64,000 bases of DNA from Blastomonas fulva (GCF_003431825.1 NZ_CP020083.1:3448501-3512500); one strand, 5' to 3'; positions 18,530 to 29,474 are shown, counted from the stretch's first letter. Notes: generated from the sequence alone by a model not told the origin. Made by a program: numbers and translations.

Positions 18530-19189
18530 ATGACGCAAAATTCCCGTTTTTCCTGCCCTCCCATGGCTGGGCGCCTGTTCATCGCGCGGCACGGCGAAAC
18601 CGTGTTCAACGCCGCCAAAAGGCTGCAGGGCGACCATCTCCACACGCCGCTGACCCGCGCAGGCTTTGCTCAGGCCGATGGCATGGGCGCGGCGCTGGCC
18701 CGGGTGCTGGGCCCCCGCCCTGCCCTGTCGCTCCACGCATCGGACACCGGCCGCGCGCTGCAGACACTGGCGGTGATCACCGAGCATCTCGGGCTCGACT
18801 GGCACGATGCGGCGCACGACCCCCGGCTGGTCGAGATCGGCATGGGCTGCTGGGGCGGGCGCTATTATGCCGACGTCATCGCCGAGGTCGGCCCGGTGAT
18901 CGAGGCACCCGAAATGCTGCTCAGATGCGCGCCCGATGGCGAGAGTTATCCCGAGATCGCCGATCGCGTCATCGACTGGCTGGCAGAGCATGCCGCCGAC
19001 CCCGGCGACCGGCTGGTGATCATGCACGGCATTTCGAGCCGGGTGCTGCGCGGCGTGCTGCTCGGCCTGCCGCCGCACCCGGTGTTCGGCGCCCCGGTCG
19101 CCCCCGGACTGCCGCAGGGATCGGTGGTGATGATCGCCGATGGCCACGAGGAGATCGTTGTCACCGGCACCGGCGGAGGCCATGCGTGA
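18530..19189 (+). CDS. Histidine phosphatase (phosphoglycerate mutase-like)
   Basis: A cytosolic phosphatase of the histidine-phosphatase superfamily, about 219 residues. The phospho-accepting His lies in the ARHGETVFN motif, the acid in LVEIGMGCWGG, and the second catalytic His in VIMHGISSRVLRG. The substrate cannot be told from sequence; relatives act on sugar phosphates or phosphoglycerate. The ATG at 18530 (GGGA upstream) is chosen; ATG 18563 is the alternative. Its stop overlaps the GTG start of the next gene (GTGA), implying coupled translation with an exported protein. Confidence 0.88.
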   Translation: MTQNSRFSCPPMAGRLFIARHGETVFNAAKRLQGDHLHTPLTRAGFAQADGMGAALARVLGPRPALSLHASDTGRALQTLAVITEHLGLDWHDAAHDPRLVEIGMGCWGGRYYADVIAEVGPVIEAPEMLLRCAPDGESYPEIADRVIDWLAEHAADPGDRLVIMHGISSRVLRGVLLGLPPHPVFGAPVAPGLPQGSVVMIADGHEEIVVTGTGGGHA

Positions 19190-19683
19190 GACGGGGGCTG
19201 GCGGCGCTGGCGGCAACGGTCGCCTTTTTCGCCGCCGCTCCGCTCCAGGCGCGCGACAGCCTGGGCGTGTTCGACAGCTGGGGTGCGTTTCGCGACCCGC
19301 AGGTGCCGCGCTGCTATGCCATATCCCAGCCTGAGACCGTGCGCGGAACCCGCCAGTACCGCCCGTTCGCCAGCATCGGCTATTGGCCCAGGCGCGGAGT
19401 GCGGGGCCAGTTTCACCTGAGGCTGAGCCGCCCGATGGCAAGGCGAAGCCCGGTGACGCTGACCATCGGCGTGCGCAGGTTCACGCTCATCGGCGGCGGC
19501 GGCGACGCCTGGGCCAGCGACAAGGCGATGGACGCCAGCATCATTGCGGCGATGCGCTCGGCGCGCGAGATGACCGCCAGTGCCGATGGCGCGGACGGCA
19601 GAACGATACGCGATGTCTATCTGCTCAAGGGCGCCGCCACCGCGCTCGACGCTGCCGCCTTGGGCTGTGCCCGGGACCGTTGA
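19186..19683 (+). CDS. Exported IalB-like protein of unknown role
   Basis: A 165-residue protein beginning at GTG 19186, which overlaps the stop of the phosphatase gene. Residues 1-20 form a signal peptide (hydrophobic LAALAATVAFFAAAP, cleavage after QAR). The mature part has DSWGAFRDPQVPRCYAISQP and, further on, RPMARRSPVTLTIGVRRFTLIG, a layout like the invasion-associated locus B family of alphaproteobacterial periplasmic proteins. Two cysteines (in PRCYA and ALGCA) could form a disulfide. The family name does not imply virulence here. Confidence 0.75.
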   Translation: MRRGLAALAATVAFFAAAPLQARDSLGVFDSWGAFRDPQVPRCYAISQPETVRGTRQYRPFASIGYWPRRGVRGQFHLRLSRPMARRSPVTLTIGVRRFTLIGGGGDAWASDKAMDASIIAAMRSAREMTASADGADGRTIRDVYLLKGAATALDAAALGCARDR

Positions 19684-19696
19684 TCAGCGCCCCTGA

Positions 19697-20107
19697 TCAA
19701 AGCCGCTTCAGGAACCGGTCGACGCTCTCGTGGCGCTCCAGCCGCGCCTCTTCCTGCGCTTCGCCCTCGCTTTCCAGCGCCGCCCGGATCTTTTCGATCT
19801 GCACCTCCGTGAGGTGTTCGATCCCGATAAACGCGTTGCGCGCATCCTGCTGGGTGCGGATCAGCTCGTCGAGCTTGGCCTGCATCGCGGCGGCATCGCG
19901 GTTCTGGCTGTTCTGGATGACGAATACCATGAGGAAGGTGATGATCGTGGTGCCGGTGTTGATTACCAGCTGCCAGGTATCGGAATAGCCGAACACCGGC
20001 CCGGTCACCCCCCAGACACAGATAATGCCCATCGCCGCAACAAAGGCGAAAGGCTGCCCCACGGCGCGCGAGACATGGGTCGCAATGAGGGTGAAGAACC
20101 GGTCCAT
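19697..20107 (-). CDS. Low-affinity iron permease family protein
   Basis: A 136-residue inner-membrane protein of the Fet4-like family. It has two membrane segments (about 19-39 and 47-64), with the family pattern [25 protein letters not shown] between and within them, followed by the [15 protein letters not shown] segment and an acidic helical C-terminal tail. Iron transport is inferred from the family name; bacterial members are poorly characterised. CAGGAG stands 6 nt upstream of the ATG. It is divergent from rlmN across 79 bp. Confidence 0.86.
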   Translation of the reverse strand: MDRFFTLIATHVSRAVGQPFAFVAAMGIICVWGVTGPVFGYSDTWQLVINTGTTIITFLMVFVIQNSQNRDAAAMQAKLDELIRTQQDARNAFIGIEHLTEVQIEKIRAALESEGEAQEEARLERHESVDRFLKRL

Positions 20108-20186
20108 GGAAACTCCTGCATGCTGGCGGGGAACAGCTTGGACCGCGGAGGTAGCATTTGGCGGTCCGATTGACTATGTGGCGCGC

Positions 20187-21464
20187 ATGACAACCGACAC
20201 TTCCCTCGAAGCTTCCGCCGCGACCTCGATGGACATGGCCATCCCCGGCCATATCGATCCCGTTCCCGTGCCGCGCCCGATCACGCCACGCGCCGATGGC
20301 CGTTCCGACCTGATGGGGCTGATGCGCGAGGACATCGCCGCCTTGCTCGAGACTGCCGGGCTCGACCGCAAACAGGCCAAATTGCGCTCGAAGCAGCTGT
20401 TCCACTGGATCTATCACCGCGGCGTGACCTATTTCGACAGCATGACCGACATCGCCAAGCAGATGCGGCCCTGGCTGGAGGAGCGTTTCGTCATCGGCCG
20501 TCCACAGGTGGTCGAGGCGCAGGTGTCGAGCGACGGCACCCGCAAATGGCTGCTGCGCACCGATGACTCGCAGGAATACGAGATGGTGTTCATCCCCGAT
20601 GCGGACCGGGGCACCTTGTGCATCTCCAGTCAGGTCGGGTGCACGCTCAACTGCCGATTCTGCTATACCGGCACGATGCGGCTGGTGCGCAACCTGACCC
20701 CGGGCGAGATCGTCGGCCAGGTGATGCTGGCGCGCGATGCACTGGGCGAATGGCCGAAAGGCGCGATGGACCAGCTCGACGACGAGGAGGACGCTGCGTC
20801 CTACACCGCCGATGGCCGGCTGCTCACAAACATCGTGCTGATGGGCATGGGCGAGCCGCTCTACAATTTCGACAACGTGCGTGATGCGATGAAGGTGGTG
20901 ATGCACGGCGATGGCCTGGCGCTTTCCAAGCGCCGGATCACGCTTTCGACCAGCGGCGTGGTACCCTTGATGGCGCGGTGCGGCGAGGAGATCGGGGTGA
21001 ACCTTGCGGTCTCGCTGCATGCGGTGACCAAAGAGGTGCGCGACGAGATCGTGCCGATCAACCGCAAGTTCGGGCTGGAAGAGCTGCTGCAGGCCTGCGC
21101 CGACTATCCTGGCGCAAGCAACGCGCGGCGCATCACGTTCGAATATGTGATGCTCAAGGACAAGAACGACACCGACGAGGATGCGCGCGAGCTGGTCCGG
21201 CTGATCAAGGGTTATGGCCTGCCCGCCAAGGTCAACCTGATCCCGTTCAATCCCTGGCCCGGCGCGATCTACGAGTGTTCGGACCCCGAGCGGATCAAGC
21301 GCTTTTCCGACATCGTGTTCGAAGGCGGCATCAGCGCCCCGGTGCGCACCCCGCGCGGCCGCGACATCATGGCCGCGTGCGGCCAGCTGAAATCCGCATC
21401 CGAGAAGAAGTCCCGCGCCGAGCTCGACCGGCTGGCGGAGGAAAAGCAGGCGGCTTTGGGGTGA
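20187..21464 (+). CDS. rlmN: Dual-specificity 23S rRNA/tRNA adenine-C2 methyltransferase
   Basis: Radical SAM enzyme methylating A2503 of 23S rRNA and A37 of certain tRNAs. Of 425 residues, Cys152, Cys156 and Cys159 form the CxxxCxxC cluster motif in [12 protein letters not shown], and Cys398 in AACGQL is the second catalytic cysteine. [13 protein letters not shown] and [11 protein letters not shown] are also typical. The family start is ATG 20187; longer in-frame starts overlap the permease gene. A palindromic hairpin follows the stop. Confidence 0.96.
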   Translation: MTTDTSLEASAATSMDMAIPGHIDPVPVPRPITPRADGRSDLMGLMREDIAALLETAGLDRKQAKLRSKQLFHWIYHRGVTYFDSMTDIAKQMRPWLEERFVIGRPQVVEAQVSSDGTRKWLLRTDDSQEYEMVFIPDADRGTLCISSQVGCTLNCRFCYTGTMRLVRNLTPGEIVGQVMLARDALGEWPKGAMDQLDDEEDAASYTADGRLLTNIVLMGMGEPLYNFDNVRDAMKVVMHGDGLALSKRRITLSTSGVVPLMARCGEEIGVNLAVSLHAVTKEVRDEIVPINRKFGLEELLQACADYPGASNARRITFEYVMLKDKNDTDEDARELVRLIKGYGLPAKVNLIPFNPWPGAIYECSDPERIKRFSDIVFEGGISAPVRTPRGRDIMAACGQLKSASEKKSRAELDRLAEEKQAALG

Positions 21465-21473
21465 AAGAACGCC

Positions 21474-21501
21474 TCTCCCCTCCCGCAAGCGGTAGGGGAG
21501 A
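21474..21501. terminator. Hairpin between convergent rlmN and the antiporter gene
   Basis: TCTCCCCT (21474-21481) pairs with AGGGGAGA (21494-21501), with an inner CCGC-AA-GCGG stem, giving an almost continuous 12-bp hairpin in a 46-bp convergent gap. There is no U-tract. It also resembles the CCCTCTCCCC repeat family seen at 55593-55739, so it may be a short repeat copy acting as a terminator. Confidence 0.6.
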
Positions 21502-21510
21502 AAGATGGCC

Positions 21511-23283
21511 CTACCCCGCAGAGACCTCGCTGGAGCGCAATGCCGGCTTCTCGTCGAGTTCACCCTCGTCCATGATCCGGCGGCGCATTTCGTCGCGCTT
21601 TTCGTGGATCGACGCGATGACATGGCCCATCGCTATCCCCAGATCGACCAGCAAAGCCTCGGAAAGCTGCAGCGAGCTTTCCAGCGCCTCGGGCACCGCG
21701 AGCGTGGCCCCGGCGCGATAAAGCTCGGCGGCGTGCTCGGTATCGCGCGCACGGGCGATGATGGTGAGGTCGGGAACCCAGCCGTGCACGCGCCGCACGA
21801 TCTGCACCGCCAGCACCGGATCGTCCATCGTCAGGATCAGCGCGCGGGCATGGCCCAGCCGCAGCCGGTCAAGCAGTTCGGGGCGCGCGACATCGCCAAA
21901 CACGATCGGGACGCCGGAGCGCCGCGCGTCCATCACCACATCGACATTGGATTCCACCGCGACATAGGGCTGCTGGTGCTGCTTGAGCATGTCCGCGATG
22001 ATCTCGCCGACACGGCCATAGCCGAAGATCACGGTGCGATCGTTGGCGATATCCGACTGGTCGATCGGCGCGGCGTCGCTCGCGCGCATTTCGAGGTGCC
22101 GGGCCATGGTGTGGCCGAGCTTGGCCAGCAACGGCGTGATCGTCAGGCCGATCGCGGTGACGATCTGCCAGAACTGCGCGGTCGATGCCTGGATCAGCTG
22201 CGCCTGCACTGCGGCAGCAAGCACGATCAGCGTGGTCTCGGACGGGCTGGCCATCAGCACGCCGGCCTCCGCCGCCGTGCCACGCCTCGCGCCTGCGACG
22301 CGCAGCAGCAACCCGGTGACCACCGCCTTGACCACCAGCACGCCGACCACTGCGATCGCGAGTTCCTGCCAATAAGCGGCGATCACACGAAGATCGATCG
22401 ACATGCCCACCGTAATCAAGAACACGCCCAGCGCCAGGCCCTTGAACGGTTCGATCAGGATCTCGACCTCGCCGCGATATTCGGTTTCGGCGATGATCAA
22501 CCCGGCAAGCAGCGCTCCGACGATCGGCGACAGCCCGACCGACGCGGTCGCAAGGCTGGCGGTGATCACCACCAGCAGGCTGGCGGCCAGAAACAGCTCG
22601 GGACTCTTGGTGCGCGCGGCCTGCGCGAACATGCGCGGCAGTACCAGCCGGCCCAGCACCAGCATGGCGACCACGGTGGCCACGCCCAGCAGCAGCGTCA
22701 TGCCGAGGCTGCCGGCTTCGGTTGCCCCCGCCATCGGTGCCAGCGCGCCGAGCAGGAAGATGATCGGCACGATCGCGACATCCTCGAACAGAAGCATCGC
22801 CAGCGCTGCGCGGCCCACCGGCGAGGTGGTGCCCGACATGGGCAGCACCAGCGCGGTGGACGACAACGCCAGCGCCAGCCCCAGCCCGATCGCGCCGCTC
22901 CAGTTCTGCCCGGCAAGGTTGAGCGCCGCCCCGATGATCAGCGCTGACAGCAAAAGCTCGGCGGCGCCGACCCCGAACACCAGCTTTCGCAGGCTCCACA
23001 ACCGCTTGAACGAAAGCTCCAGCCCGATGGTGAACAGCAGCAGGATGATACCGAATTCGGCATAGGGCCCGATCGATTCCGCATCGGTGATGGTGATGTG
23101 GTACAGCCAGGGATATTCATCCACGAGCGAGCCCAGCCCCGACGGCCCGACCAGGATACCGATCAGCAGGAAACCGATGATTGGTGTGATCCGGAAGCGG
23201 GCAAAGGCCGGGATGACAATCCCTGCCGCGCCCAGAATGACCAGGGCATCGCTGAAAACCGGATTGTCGAGCGGATTGTGCAT
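21511..23283 (-). CDS. Kef-type monovalent cation:proton antiporter
   Basis: A 590-residue CPA2 transporter. The first about 390 residues hold roughly a dozen membrane helices, including FRITPIIGFLLIGILVGPSGLG and ALALSSTALVLPM. A cytosolic RCK_N (TrkA-N) domain from about 405 onward begins with the Rossmann motif VIFGYGRVGEI and would bind NAD(H). The architecture matches KefB/KefC-like potassium efflux proteins, but no KefF/KefG ancillary oxidoreductase is adjacent, so glutathione gating is not implied. The C-terminus after the RCK domain is a charged helix. Confidence 0.93.
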   Translation of the reverse strand: MHNPLDNPVFSDALVILGAAGIVIPAFARFRITPIIGFLLIGILVGPSGLGSLVDEYPWLYHITITDAESIGPYAEFGIILLLFTIGLELSFKRLWSLRKLVFGVGAAELLLSALIIGAALNLAGQNWSGAIGLGLALALSSTALVLPMSGTTSPVGRAALAMLLFEDVAIVPIIFLLGALAPMAGATEAGSLGMTLLLGVATVVAMLVLGRLVLPRMFAQAARTKSPELFLAASLLVVITASLATASVGLSPIVGALLAGLIIAETEYRGEVEILIEPFKGLALGVFLITVGMSIDLRVIAAYWQELAIAVVGVLVVKAVVTGLLLRVAGARRGTAAEAGVLMASPSETTLIVLAAAVQAQLIQASTAQFWQIVTAIGLTITPLLAKLGHTMARHLEMRASDAAPIDQSDIANDRTVIFGYGRVGEIIADMLKQHQQPYVAVESNVDVVMDARRSGVPIVFGDVARPELLDRLRLGHARALILTMDDPVLAVQIVRRVHGWVPDLTIIARARDTEHAAELYRAGATLAVPEALESSLQLSEALLVDLGIAMGHVIASIHEKRDEMRRRIMDEGELDEKPALRSSEVSAG

Positions 23284-23344
23284 GGATCAGGTAATGACCG
23301 ATGCCGCCGCGGCTGTCAGCCTTTAATCGCGCCGTGGCAGCGCT

Positions 23345-24979
23345 TTATCCGCCGCCGCCGCCCTGCGGCCCGGCAGGTGCCGCCTGCCGAGCCCGCTCGC
23401 GCTTGGCAGCGGCCGTGCCGCGTCCCACAGCGCGGTCCCATTCGATGTGATAGAGATCGTAGCGGCGGTCGCCCAGGTTGCGGACCGTGCCCTCGCTGCG
23501 TGCCCAGCTGAGGTCGTCCAGGTTGACATCGCTGATCGTTAGCGTCTCGACATTCTCGCTGGCTTCCGCCGCAATACCATCGCGCGCGAACGGAAGGTCG
23601 CAGGGCGTCAGGATGCAGCTTTGCGAATACTGGATGTCCATGTTCTCGACATCGGGCAGGTTGCCGACATTGCCCGACATCACGACATAGCACTGGTTCT
23701 CGATCGCGCGCGCCTGGCAGCAATAGCGCACGCGCATATAGGCCTCGCGGCTGTCGGTGCAGAACGGCACGAAGATGATCCGCGCGCCCTCGTCCGCCAG
23801 ACGCCGCGCCAGCTCGGGGAATTCGCTGTCGTAGCAGATCAGCACGCCGATCGGACCACAATCGGTCTGGATCGCATCGATGCTGTCGCCGCCCTTGATC
23901 TTCCACCAGTATCGCTCGTTGGGGGTGGGGTGGATCTTTTCCTGCGCATGGATCGATCCGTCGCGCAGCGCCACCAGCGCGATGTTCTGGATATCGCCAT
24001 CGTCCGCGCGCGTGGGGTGCGATCCGCCGATGATGTTGATGTTGTATTCCATCGCCATCCGGGTGAGTTCGTCACGGATGCGCGGAGTGAATTCGCTGAG
24101 CGCCTCGATCGCCTCCTGCGGCCCCATCTTCTTCTTGGCGAAGGAGAGCAGCGACATCGTGAACATCTCGGGGAACAGCACGAAATCGGCCTTGTAGTCG
24201 GCTGCCACATCGACGAAATATTCGACGTTGCGCACGAACTCCTCGAAATTCGCGACCGCACGCGCCTGGAACTGCACCGTGGCGAGGCGGACGCTCTCGA
24301 CACCGCGCGGAACGCGGTGGGTCGGCGGCTCGTCGGGGTTCACATAGGGGTTGCGCCACACCATCTGCACCGCATGGCCACGCGACTGCTTGTCCTCGGG
24401 CAGATAGCGGGTGAGAATTCCGACCGGCGCGAAACCGTTGGCAATCTGGAAGCCGATCACCGGATCGCGCAGCTTTCCGTCGATCACCTTGGCGAGATAA
24501 TCTTCCGGGCTGTCCGCCTTCTTGGTGCGCTTGGCCTTGTCATATCCCGGGATCCGCCCGGCAAAGACGATGCCATTGAGATCGAGCAGTTCGGCAAGCG
24601 CGCGGCGCGCCTCGTACAGACGCTTCCCGATGCGGACGCCGCGCTGCGCCGGATCGACGCACATCTCATAGCCGTACAGCCATTCGCCGGTGGGCACATG
24701 GCGCGTGCCGAAGCCGTTGCCGCTGATCTCTTCCCAGTCGTGCGGGGCGAACGCCATCGCCTCGGTGACCCGAGACGAGGCGCAATAGCCGACGATCTCG
24801 CCGTCCAGAATGGCGACGAACTGGCCCTGGGGAAAGTTGTTGATCTGCCCGCGCAGCTCACCGAATTTGTACGGTGGCAGGCTGGGATAGGCACGCTCGA
24901 CGAGTTGCGATATTCCGGGAATATCACCCCGCCGGGCCTGCCGTACCTCCAACCGTGCCTTGCTGCTGCGCTGTGCCAT
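23345..24979 (-). CDS. GNAT acetyltransferase / carbon-nitrogen hydrolase fusion
   Basis: A 544-residue two-domain protein. Residues about 12-200 are a GNAT domain (acetyl-CoA loop in VDPAQRGVRIGKRLYEARR). Residues about 225-515 are a nitrilase-superfamily amidohydrolase with the Glu-Lys-Cys triad: Glu in FVLFPEMF, Lys in AQEKIHPTPNE, Cys in VLICYDSEFPE. The C-terminal tail is Ala/Gly rich. The substrate is unknown; the fusion could acylate or deacylate a small amine or amide. ATG 24979 is chosen. It lies 7 bp downstream of icd and is likely in its operon. Confidence 0.93.
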   Translation of the reverse strand: MAQRSSKARLEVRQARRGDIPGISQLVERAYPSLPPYKFGELRGQINNFPQGQFVAILDGEIVGYCASSRVTEAMAFAPHDWEEISGNGFGTRHVPTGEWLYGYEMCVDPAQRGVRIGKRLYEARRALAELLDLNGIVFAGRIPGYDKAKRTKKADSPEDYLAKVIDGKLRDPVIGFQIANGFAPVGILTRYLPEDKQSRGHAVQMVWRNPYVNPDEPPTHRVPRGVESVRLATVQFQARAVANFEEFVRNVEYFVDVAADYKADFVLFPEMFTMSLLSFAKKKMGPQEAIEALSEFTPRIRDELTRMAMEYNINIIGGSHPTRADDGDIQNIALVALRDGSIHAQEKIHPTPNERYWWKIKGGDSIDAIQTDCGPIGVLICYDSEFPELARRLADEGARIIFVPFCTDSREAYMRVRYCCQARAIENQCYVVMSGNVGNLPDVENMDIQYSQSCILTPCDLPFARDGIAAEASENVETLTISDVNLDDLSWARSEGTVRNLGDRRYDLYHIEWDRAVGRGTAAAKRERARQAAPAGPQGGGGG

Positions 24980-24986
24980 CAACGCC

Positions 24987-26207
24987 TTACGCCCAAGTAC
25001 CCATTTCCGTTTCGAGGTTCTGGCGAATCGCTTCGAAGAACTGCTCGGTGGTCATCCATGCCTGATCGGGGCCGATGAGGATCGCCAGATCCTTGGTCAT
25101 CGCGCCGCTTTCGACGGTTTCCACGCAAACCCGCTCGAGCGTTTCGGCAAAGCGCACCACTTCTGGCGTCTCGTCGAAGCGGCCGCGATAGATGAGGCCG
25201 CGGGTCCAGGCGAAGATCGACGCGATCGGGTTGGTAGAGGTCGCCTTGCCCTGCTGGTGCATGCGATAGTGGCGGGTGACCGTGCCGTGAGCGGCTTCGG
25301 CTTCCACCGTCTTGCCATCCGGGGTCATCAGCACCGAAGTCATCAGACCCAGCGAACCAAAGCCCTGCGCGACGGTGTCAGACTGCACGTCGCCGTCATA
25401 GTTCTTGCACGCCCAGACGAACTTGCCCGACCATTTCAGCGCCGATGCGACCATGTCGTCGATCAGGCGATGCTGATAGGTGATGCCGGCTGCGTCGAAC
25501 TTGTCCTTGAATTCGGCCTGGAAGACCTCTTCGAAGATGTCCTTGAAGCGGCCGTCATAGGCCTTGAGGATGGTGTTCTTGGTCGACAGATACGTCGGCC
25601 ATCCGCGATCGAGACCATAGTTCATCGAGGCGCGGGCGAAATCGGCGATGGAATCATCGAGGTTGTACATCGCCATGGCGACGCCCGAGGACGGGAACTG
25701 GAACACTTCCTCGTCGATCTTGGTGCCGTCCTCGCCTTCGAATACGAGACGCAGCTTGCCAGGGCCGGGGACACGGAAATCGGTGGCCTTGTACTGGTCG
25801 CCAAAGGCGTGACGACCGACCACGATCGGGTCGGTCCAGCCGGGAACCAGACGCGGAATGTTCGAGATCACGATCGGCTCGCGGAAGACCACGCCGCCCA
25901 GAATGTTGCGGATCGTGCCGTTGGGCGACTTCCACATCTTCTTGAGATTGAACTCCTCGACGCGCTGTTCGTCGGGGGTAATCGTCGCGCACTTGACGCC
26001 AACGCCATGCTCGCGGATCGCGTTGGAGGCATCGACGGTGATCTTGTCGTTGGTCTCGTCACGCTTCTCGACCGAAAGATCGTAATATTTCAGATCGATA
26101 TCGAGATAGGGCAGGATCAGGCGTTCGCGGATCCACTCCCAGATGATGCGGGTCATTTCGTCGCCGTCGATCTCGACGACGGGCTTGGCTACTTTTATCT
26201 TGGCCAT
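24987..26207 (-). CDS. icd: NADP-dependent isocitrate dehydrogenase
   Basis: TCA-cycle enzyme oxidising isocitrate to 2-oxoglutarate with NADP. At 406 residues with [17 protein letters not shown] near the N-terminus and the [25 protein letters not shown] and [14 protein letters not shown] blocks, it is the homodimeric eukaryote-like type rather than the E. coli type. ATG 26207 is the family start, although the frame is open further upstream. It is divergent from psd over 212 bp, with the GNAT-nitrilase gene behind it. Confidence 0.96.
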   Translation of the reverse strand: MAKIKVAKPVVEIDGDEMTRIIWEWIRERLILPYLDIDLKYYDLSVEKRDETNDKITVDASNAIREHGVGVKCATITPDEQRVEEFNLKKMWKSPNGTIRNILGGVVFREPIVISNIPRLVPGWTDPIVVGRHAFGDQYKATDFRVPGPGKLRLVFEGEDGTKIDEEVFQFPSSGVAMAMYNLDDSIADFARASMNYGLDRGWPTYLSTKNTILKAYDGRFKDIFEEVFQAEFKDKFDAAGITYQHRLIDDMVASALKWSGKFVWACKNYDGDVQSDTVAQGFGSLGLMTSVLMTPDGKTVEAEAAHGTVTRHYRMHQQGKATSTNPIASIFAWTRGLIYRGRFDETPEVVRFAETLERVCVETVESGAMTKDLAILIGPDQAWMTTEQFFEAIRQNLETEMGTWA

Positions 26208-26419
26208 GCGGGATTTGCGCCTTCTTGCTAGGGAGGAATCGTAGAATGGGACGCTCTTAGCAAAGTCCGCCCATGTTTCAACCGTGCAGCACCCGGTCCC
26301 GGCGCCTGCGCGTGCGGGCGCTGGTAAGCGCATGATAATGCTGCGTTGCAACACGGTTCGCCGCGCAAGGCGGGGTTTGGGCGTTGTCACACCCGCCTGC
26401 AGCCCCTAAGAGGTCCGGC

Positions 26420-27154
26420 ATGTCGCAAGAATTACTGGATAACCGGGGCAAGGGCCTGGCGAGCTGGAGCATGCCGCCGGTACACCCGGAGGGACGCAAG
26501 TTTGCGGTCGCCGCCGCTGCCATGACGCTGATCTTCGCGTTGCTGGCATGGGAAACACTGGCCTGGCCGATGGCCGGGATAACCTTGTGGATCCTCGCCT
26601 TTTTCCGCGATCCGGCACGGGTCACACCGCTCGACGAGCGGCTGGTGGTGGCGCCTGCCGACGGTTTGTGCACGATGATCGAGCTGGTGCCGCCGCCCGT
26701 GGAGCTGGCCGGGCCCGAAGGCCTTGGAACCGATCCGCTGTACCGGGTTTCCATTTTCATGAGCGTGTTCGACGTCCACATCAACCGCGCCCCGATTGGC
26801 GGCACGATCCGCCGGATCGTCTACATATCGGGCAAGTTCCTCAACGCAGATCTCGACAAGGCCAGCGACGAGAACGAGCGCCAGCACATCATGATCGAGC
26901 GCAGCGATGGCGCGCGCATCGGGTTCACGCAGATCGCGGGACTGGTCGCGCGGCGGATCGTGCCGTTCATCAAGGAAGGCGATTTTGTCGCCGTCGGCCA
27001 GCGGGTCGGGCTGATCCGCTTCGGCAGCCGCGTGGATGTCTATCTGCCCCTGGGCACTGCGCCTGCGGTGGTCAAGGGGCAGCGGATCGTCGCCGGCGAG
27101 ACCATTCTGGCCGTGATCGGCGAGACCCCGGTGCGCGAGGGAATTTCGCACTGA
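26420..27154 (+). CDS. psd: Phosphatidylserine decarboxylase proenzyme
   Basis: Makes phosphatidylethanolamine at the inner membrane. The 244-residue form is the shorter (PSD-A) type: a hydrophobic N-terminal part (about 33-62), the [13 protein letters not shown] motif, and the self-cleavage site between Gly202 and Ser203 in LIRFGSR, where Ser becomes the pyruvoyl group. ATG 26420 with AAGAGGT upstream is better than an upstream TTG. pssA follows after 55 bp and makes its substrate, so the pair forms the PE operon. Confidence 0.95.
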   Translation: MSQELLDNRGKGLASWSMPPVHPEGRKFAVAAAAMTLIFALLAWETLAWPMAGITLWILAFFRDPARVTPLDERLVVAPADGLCTMIELVPPPVELAGPEGLGTDPLYRVSIFMSVFDVHINRAPIGGTIRRIVYISGKFLNADLDKASDENERQHIMIERSDGARIGFTQIAGLVARRIVPFIKEGDFVAVGQRVGLIRFGSRVDVYLPLGTAPAVVKGQRIVAGETILAVIGETPVREGISH

Positions 27155-27209
27155 TGCCCGGCACCGCCGCCCTCCCCGCCTGCCCTGCGCCGACCAAGGA
27201 TATTCTGGC

Positions 27210-28031
27210 ATGACCGATCCCGATCCTCTGGAACGCCGCGGACGGCGCGGCCCGATCCGCTATCTTGCCGGCAGGCGGCTGCGGCTGCGCGAGGGGCTGA
27301 CGCTGCGCGCGATGGTGCCCAATGCGATCACCGCGACCGCTTTGTGCTGCGGCCTCACCGGCGTCCGCTTTGCCATGGATGGCATATGGCCGCTGGCAGC
27401 AGGCGCCATCGTGCTTGCAGGCGTACTCGACGGGATCGACGGCCGTGTGGCCCGCATGCTGAAAGCACAGAGCCGCTTTGGTGCGGAACTGGACTCGCTT
27501 GCCGATTCCATTGCCTTCGGGGTCTCGCCCGCGCTGTTGATGTTCCTGTGGTCGCTCAACGAACTGCCGCGGTTCGGCTGGCTGATCGCGCTCGCGCTGG
27601 CGGTGTGCTGCGCGCTTCGTCTTGCCCGCTTCAACGCGCAGATCGATCTGGAAGACCAGCCGCACAAGTCCGCCGGCTATATGACTGGTGTGCCCGCACC
27701 CGCTGGCGCCGGGCTGGCTATGCTGCCGCTGTATCTGTGGATGGAAACCGGGATCGAGGAACTTCGCCACTATACGGTGGTCGCCCCGTGGATCCTGCTG
27801 ATTGCGTTCCTGATGATCTCCAACGTCGCGACCTTCAGCTGGTCATCGCTGCGGCTGCGCAAGAACATCAGGCTTGAGGCATTGGCGCTGTTTGCTCTCA
27901 CCGCCGCGTCACTGCTGACCATGCCGTGGATCACTCTCACCGCGATCTGCGTGGTTTATCTGACCCTGATCCCTTTCGGCATCCGGTCCTATTCCAAGGT
28001 CAGGCGGCAGCGCGCCAGCCAGCAGGGCTGA
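27210..28031 (+). CDS. pssA: CDP-diacylglycerol-serine O-phosphatidyltransferase
   Basis: Integral membrane enzyme making phosphatidylserine from CDP-diacylglycerol and serine. The 273 residues contain the full CDP-alcohol phosphatidyltransferase signature: Asp77-Gly78, Ala81-Arg82, Gly91, Asp95 and Asp99 (within DGRVARMLKAQSRFG and LDSLADS). Seven or so hydrophobic helices follow. It is the partner of psd upstream. The last 32 bases overlap the 3' end of a small gene on the minus strand. Confidence 0.95.
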   Translation: MTDPDPLERRGRRGPIRYLAGRRLRLREGLTLRAMVPNAITATALCCGLTGVRFAMDGIWPLAAGAIVLAGVLDGIDGRVARMLKAQSRFGAELDSLADSIAFGVSPALLMFLWSLNELPRFGWLIALALAVCCALRLARFNAQIDLEDQPHKSAGYMTGVPAPAGAGLAMLPLYLWMETGIEELRHYTVVAPWILLIAFLMISNVATFSWSSLRLRKNIRLEALALFALTAASLLTMPWITLTAICVVYLTLIPFGIRSYSKVRRQRASQQG

Positions 28032-28281
28032 CCTGAGCGACCATTGCCGCCTTGCGCGGCAGGGCAACGACCGTCCGCGGTGCAAAGTCGGGTGCAGGTG
28101 CGGGGTTGAACCGCACCGCCGGACGCATTCCGCCCGTCACGACGCGATCATCTCCCAAGGCGCGATACTGCGCAAACAGCGCGTCGATCCGGTCGACCGA
28201 GCCCGTGAGCGATCGGTTGATCGTAAACACGGCAAATGCCGCTGCGCAGGTGAAAAACAGGGCGGTGATGACAGCAACCAT
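28000..28281 (-). CDS. Small single-span membrane protein, unknown function
   Basis: A 93-residue protein with one N-terminal hydrophobic segment (VAVITALFFTCAAAFAVF, about 2-20) and a Pro/Arg/Val-rich periplasmic or cytosolic tail. GAGGA is placed 9 nt before the ATG. It converges on and overlaps the 3' end of pssA by 32 bp. I do not recognise a family. The ribosome binding site and membrane segment support a real gene. Confidence 0.5.
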   Translation of the reverse strand: MVAVITALFFTCAAAFAVFTINRSLTGSVDRIDALFAQYRALGDDRVVTGGMRPAVRFNPAPAPDFAPRTVVALPRKAAMVAQVSPAGWRAAA

Positions 28282-28631
28282 GGCAAGTTTTCCTCGGCCT
28301 CACCCGCTTGCGGTCCAGACCGGATGCGGGAACATGTGGATAACGTTGTGGACAAGCCCAGGTTCCCTAAACCCCGGTCGGGCGGCGGGTTAACCCTGTT
28401 TGTTTGCACTTTGTTCCATCTACGTTCTGTTCCGTCAAGCGGAAAAATGTCCCCGCGCGCCATAAAATGCTGGATTTCGCTCCGATGAGAGCTTAAGGGC
28501 GCGCTCGTCTGTGGCGCAGTGCCGCAGTCAATCCACATGGAAGACATACATACCGGTGCCCCGGCGGCCCTTTGAGGGCATGTCCAGCAGGTTCCCGTCT
28601 TCCAGAGGCACAACCGGAAAGGAATTAGCTT
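28282..28631. other. 350-bp non-coding region and rpsB leader
   Basis: No convincing ORF. It must hold the promoter of the minus-strand small gene (near 28282) and that of rpsB, whose leader ends in an AAGGAA ribosome binding site at 28618-28623. A short GCCCTTTGAGGGC hairpin lies at about 28567-28579. I could not place a promoter with confidence. Confidence 0.5.

Positions 28632-29474
<843 letters not shown>

Noticed and set aside
18341..19441. N-terminal extension of the dnaN frame
   Set aside because: The clamp family begins at ATG 18340 with a ribosome binding site; the extension runs antisense to the phosphatase gene.
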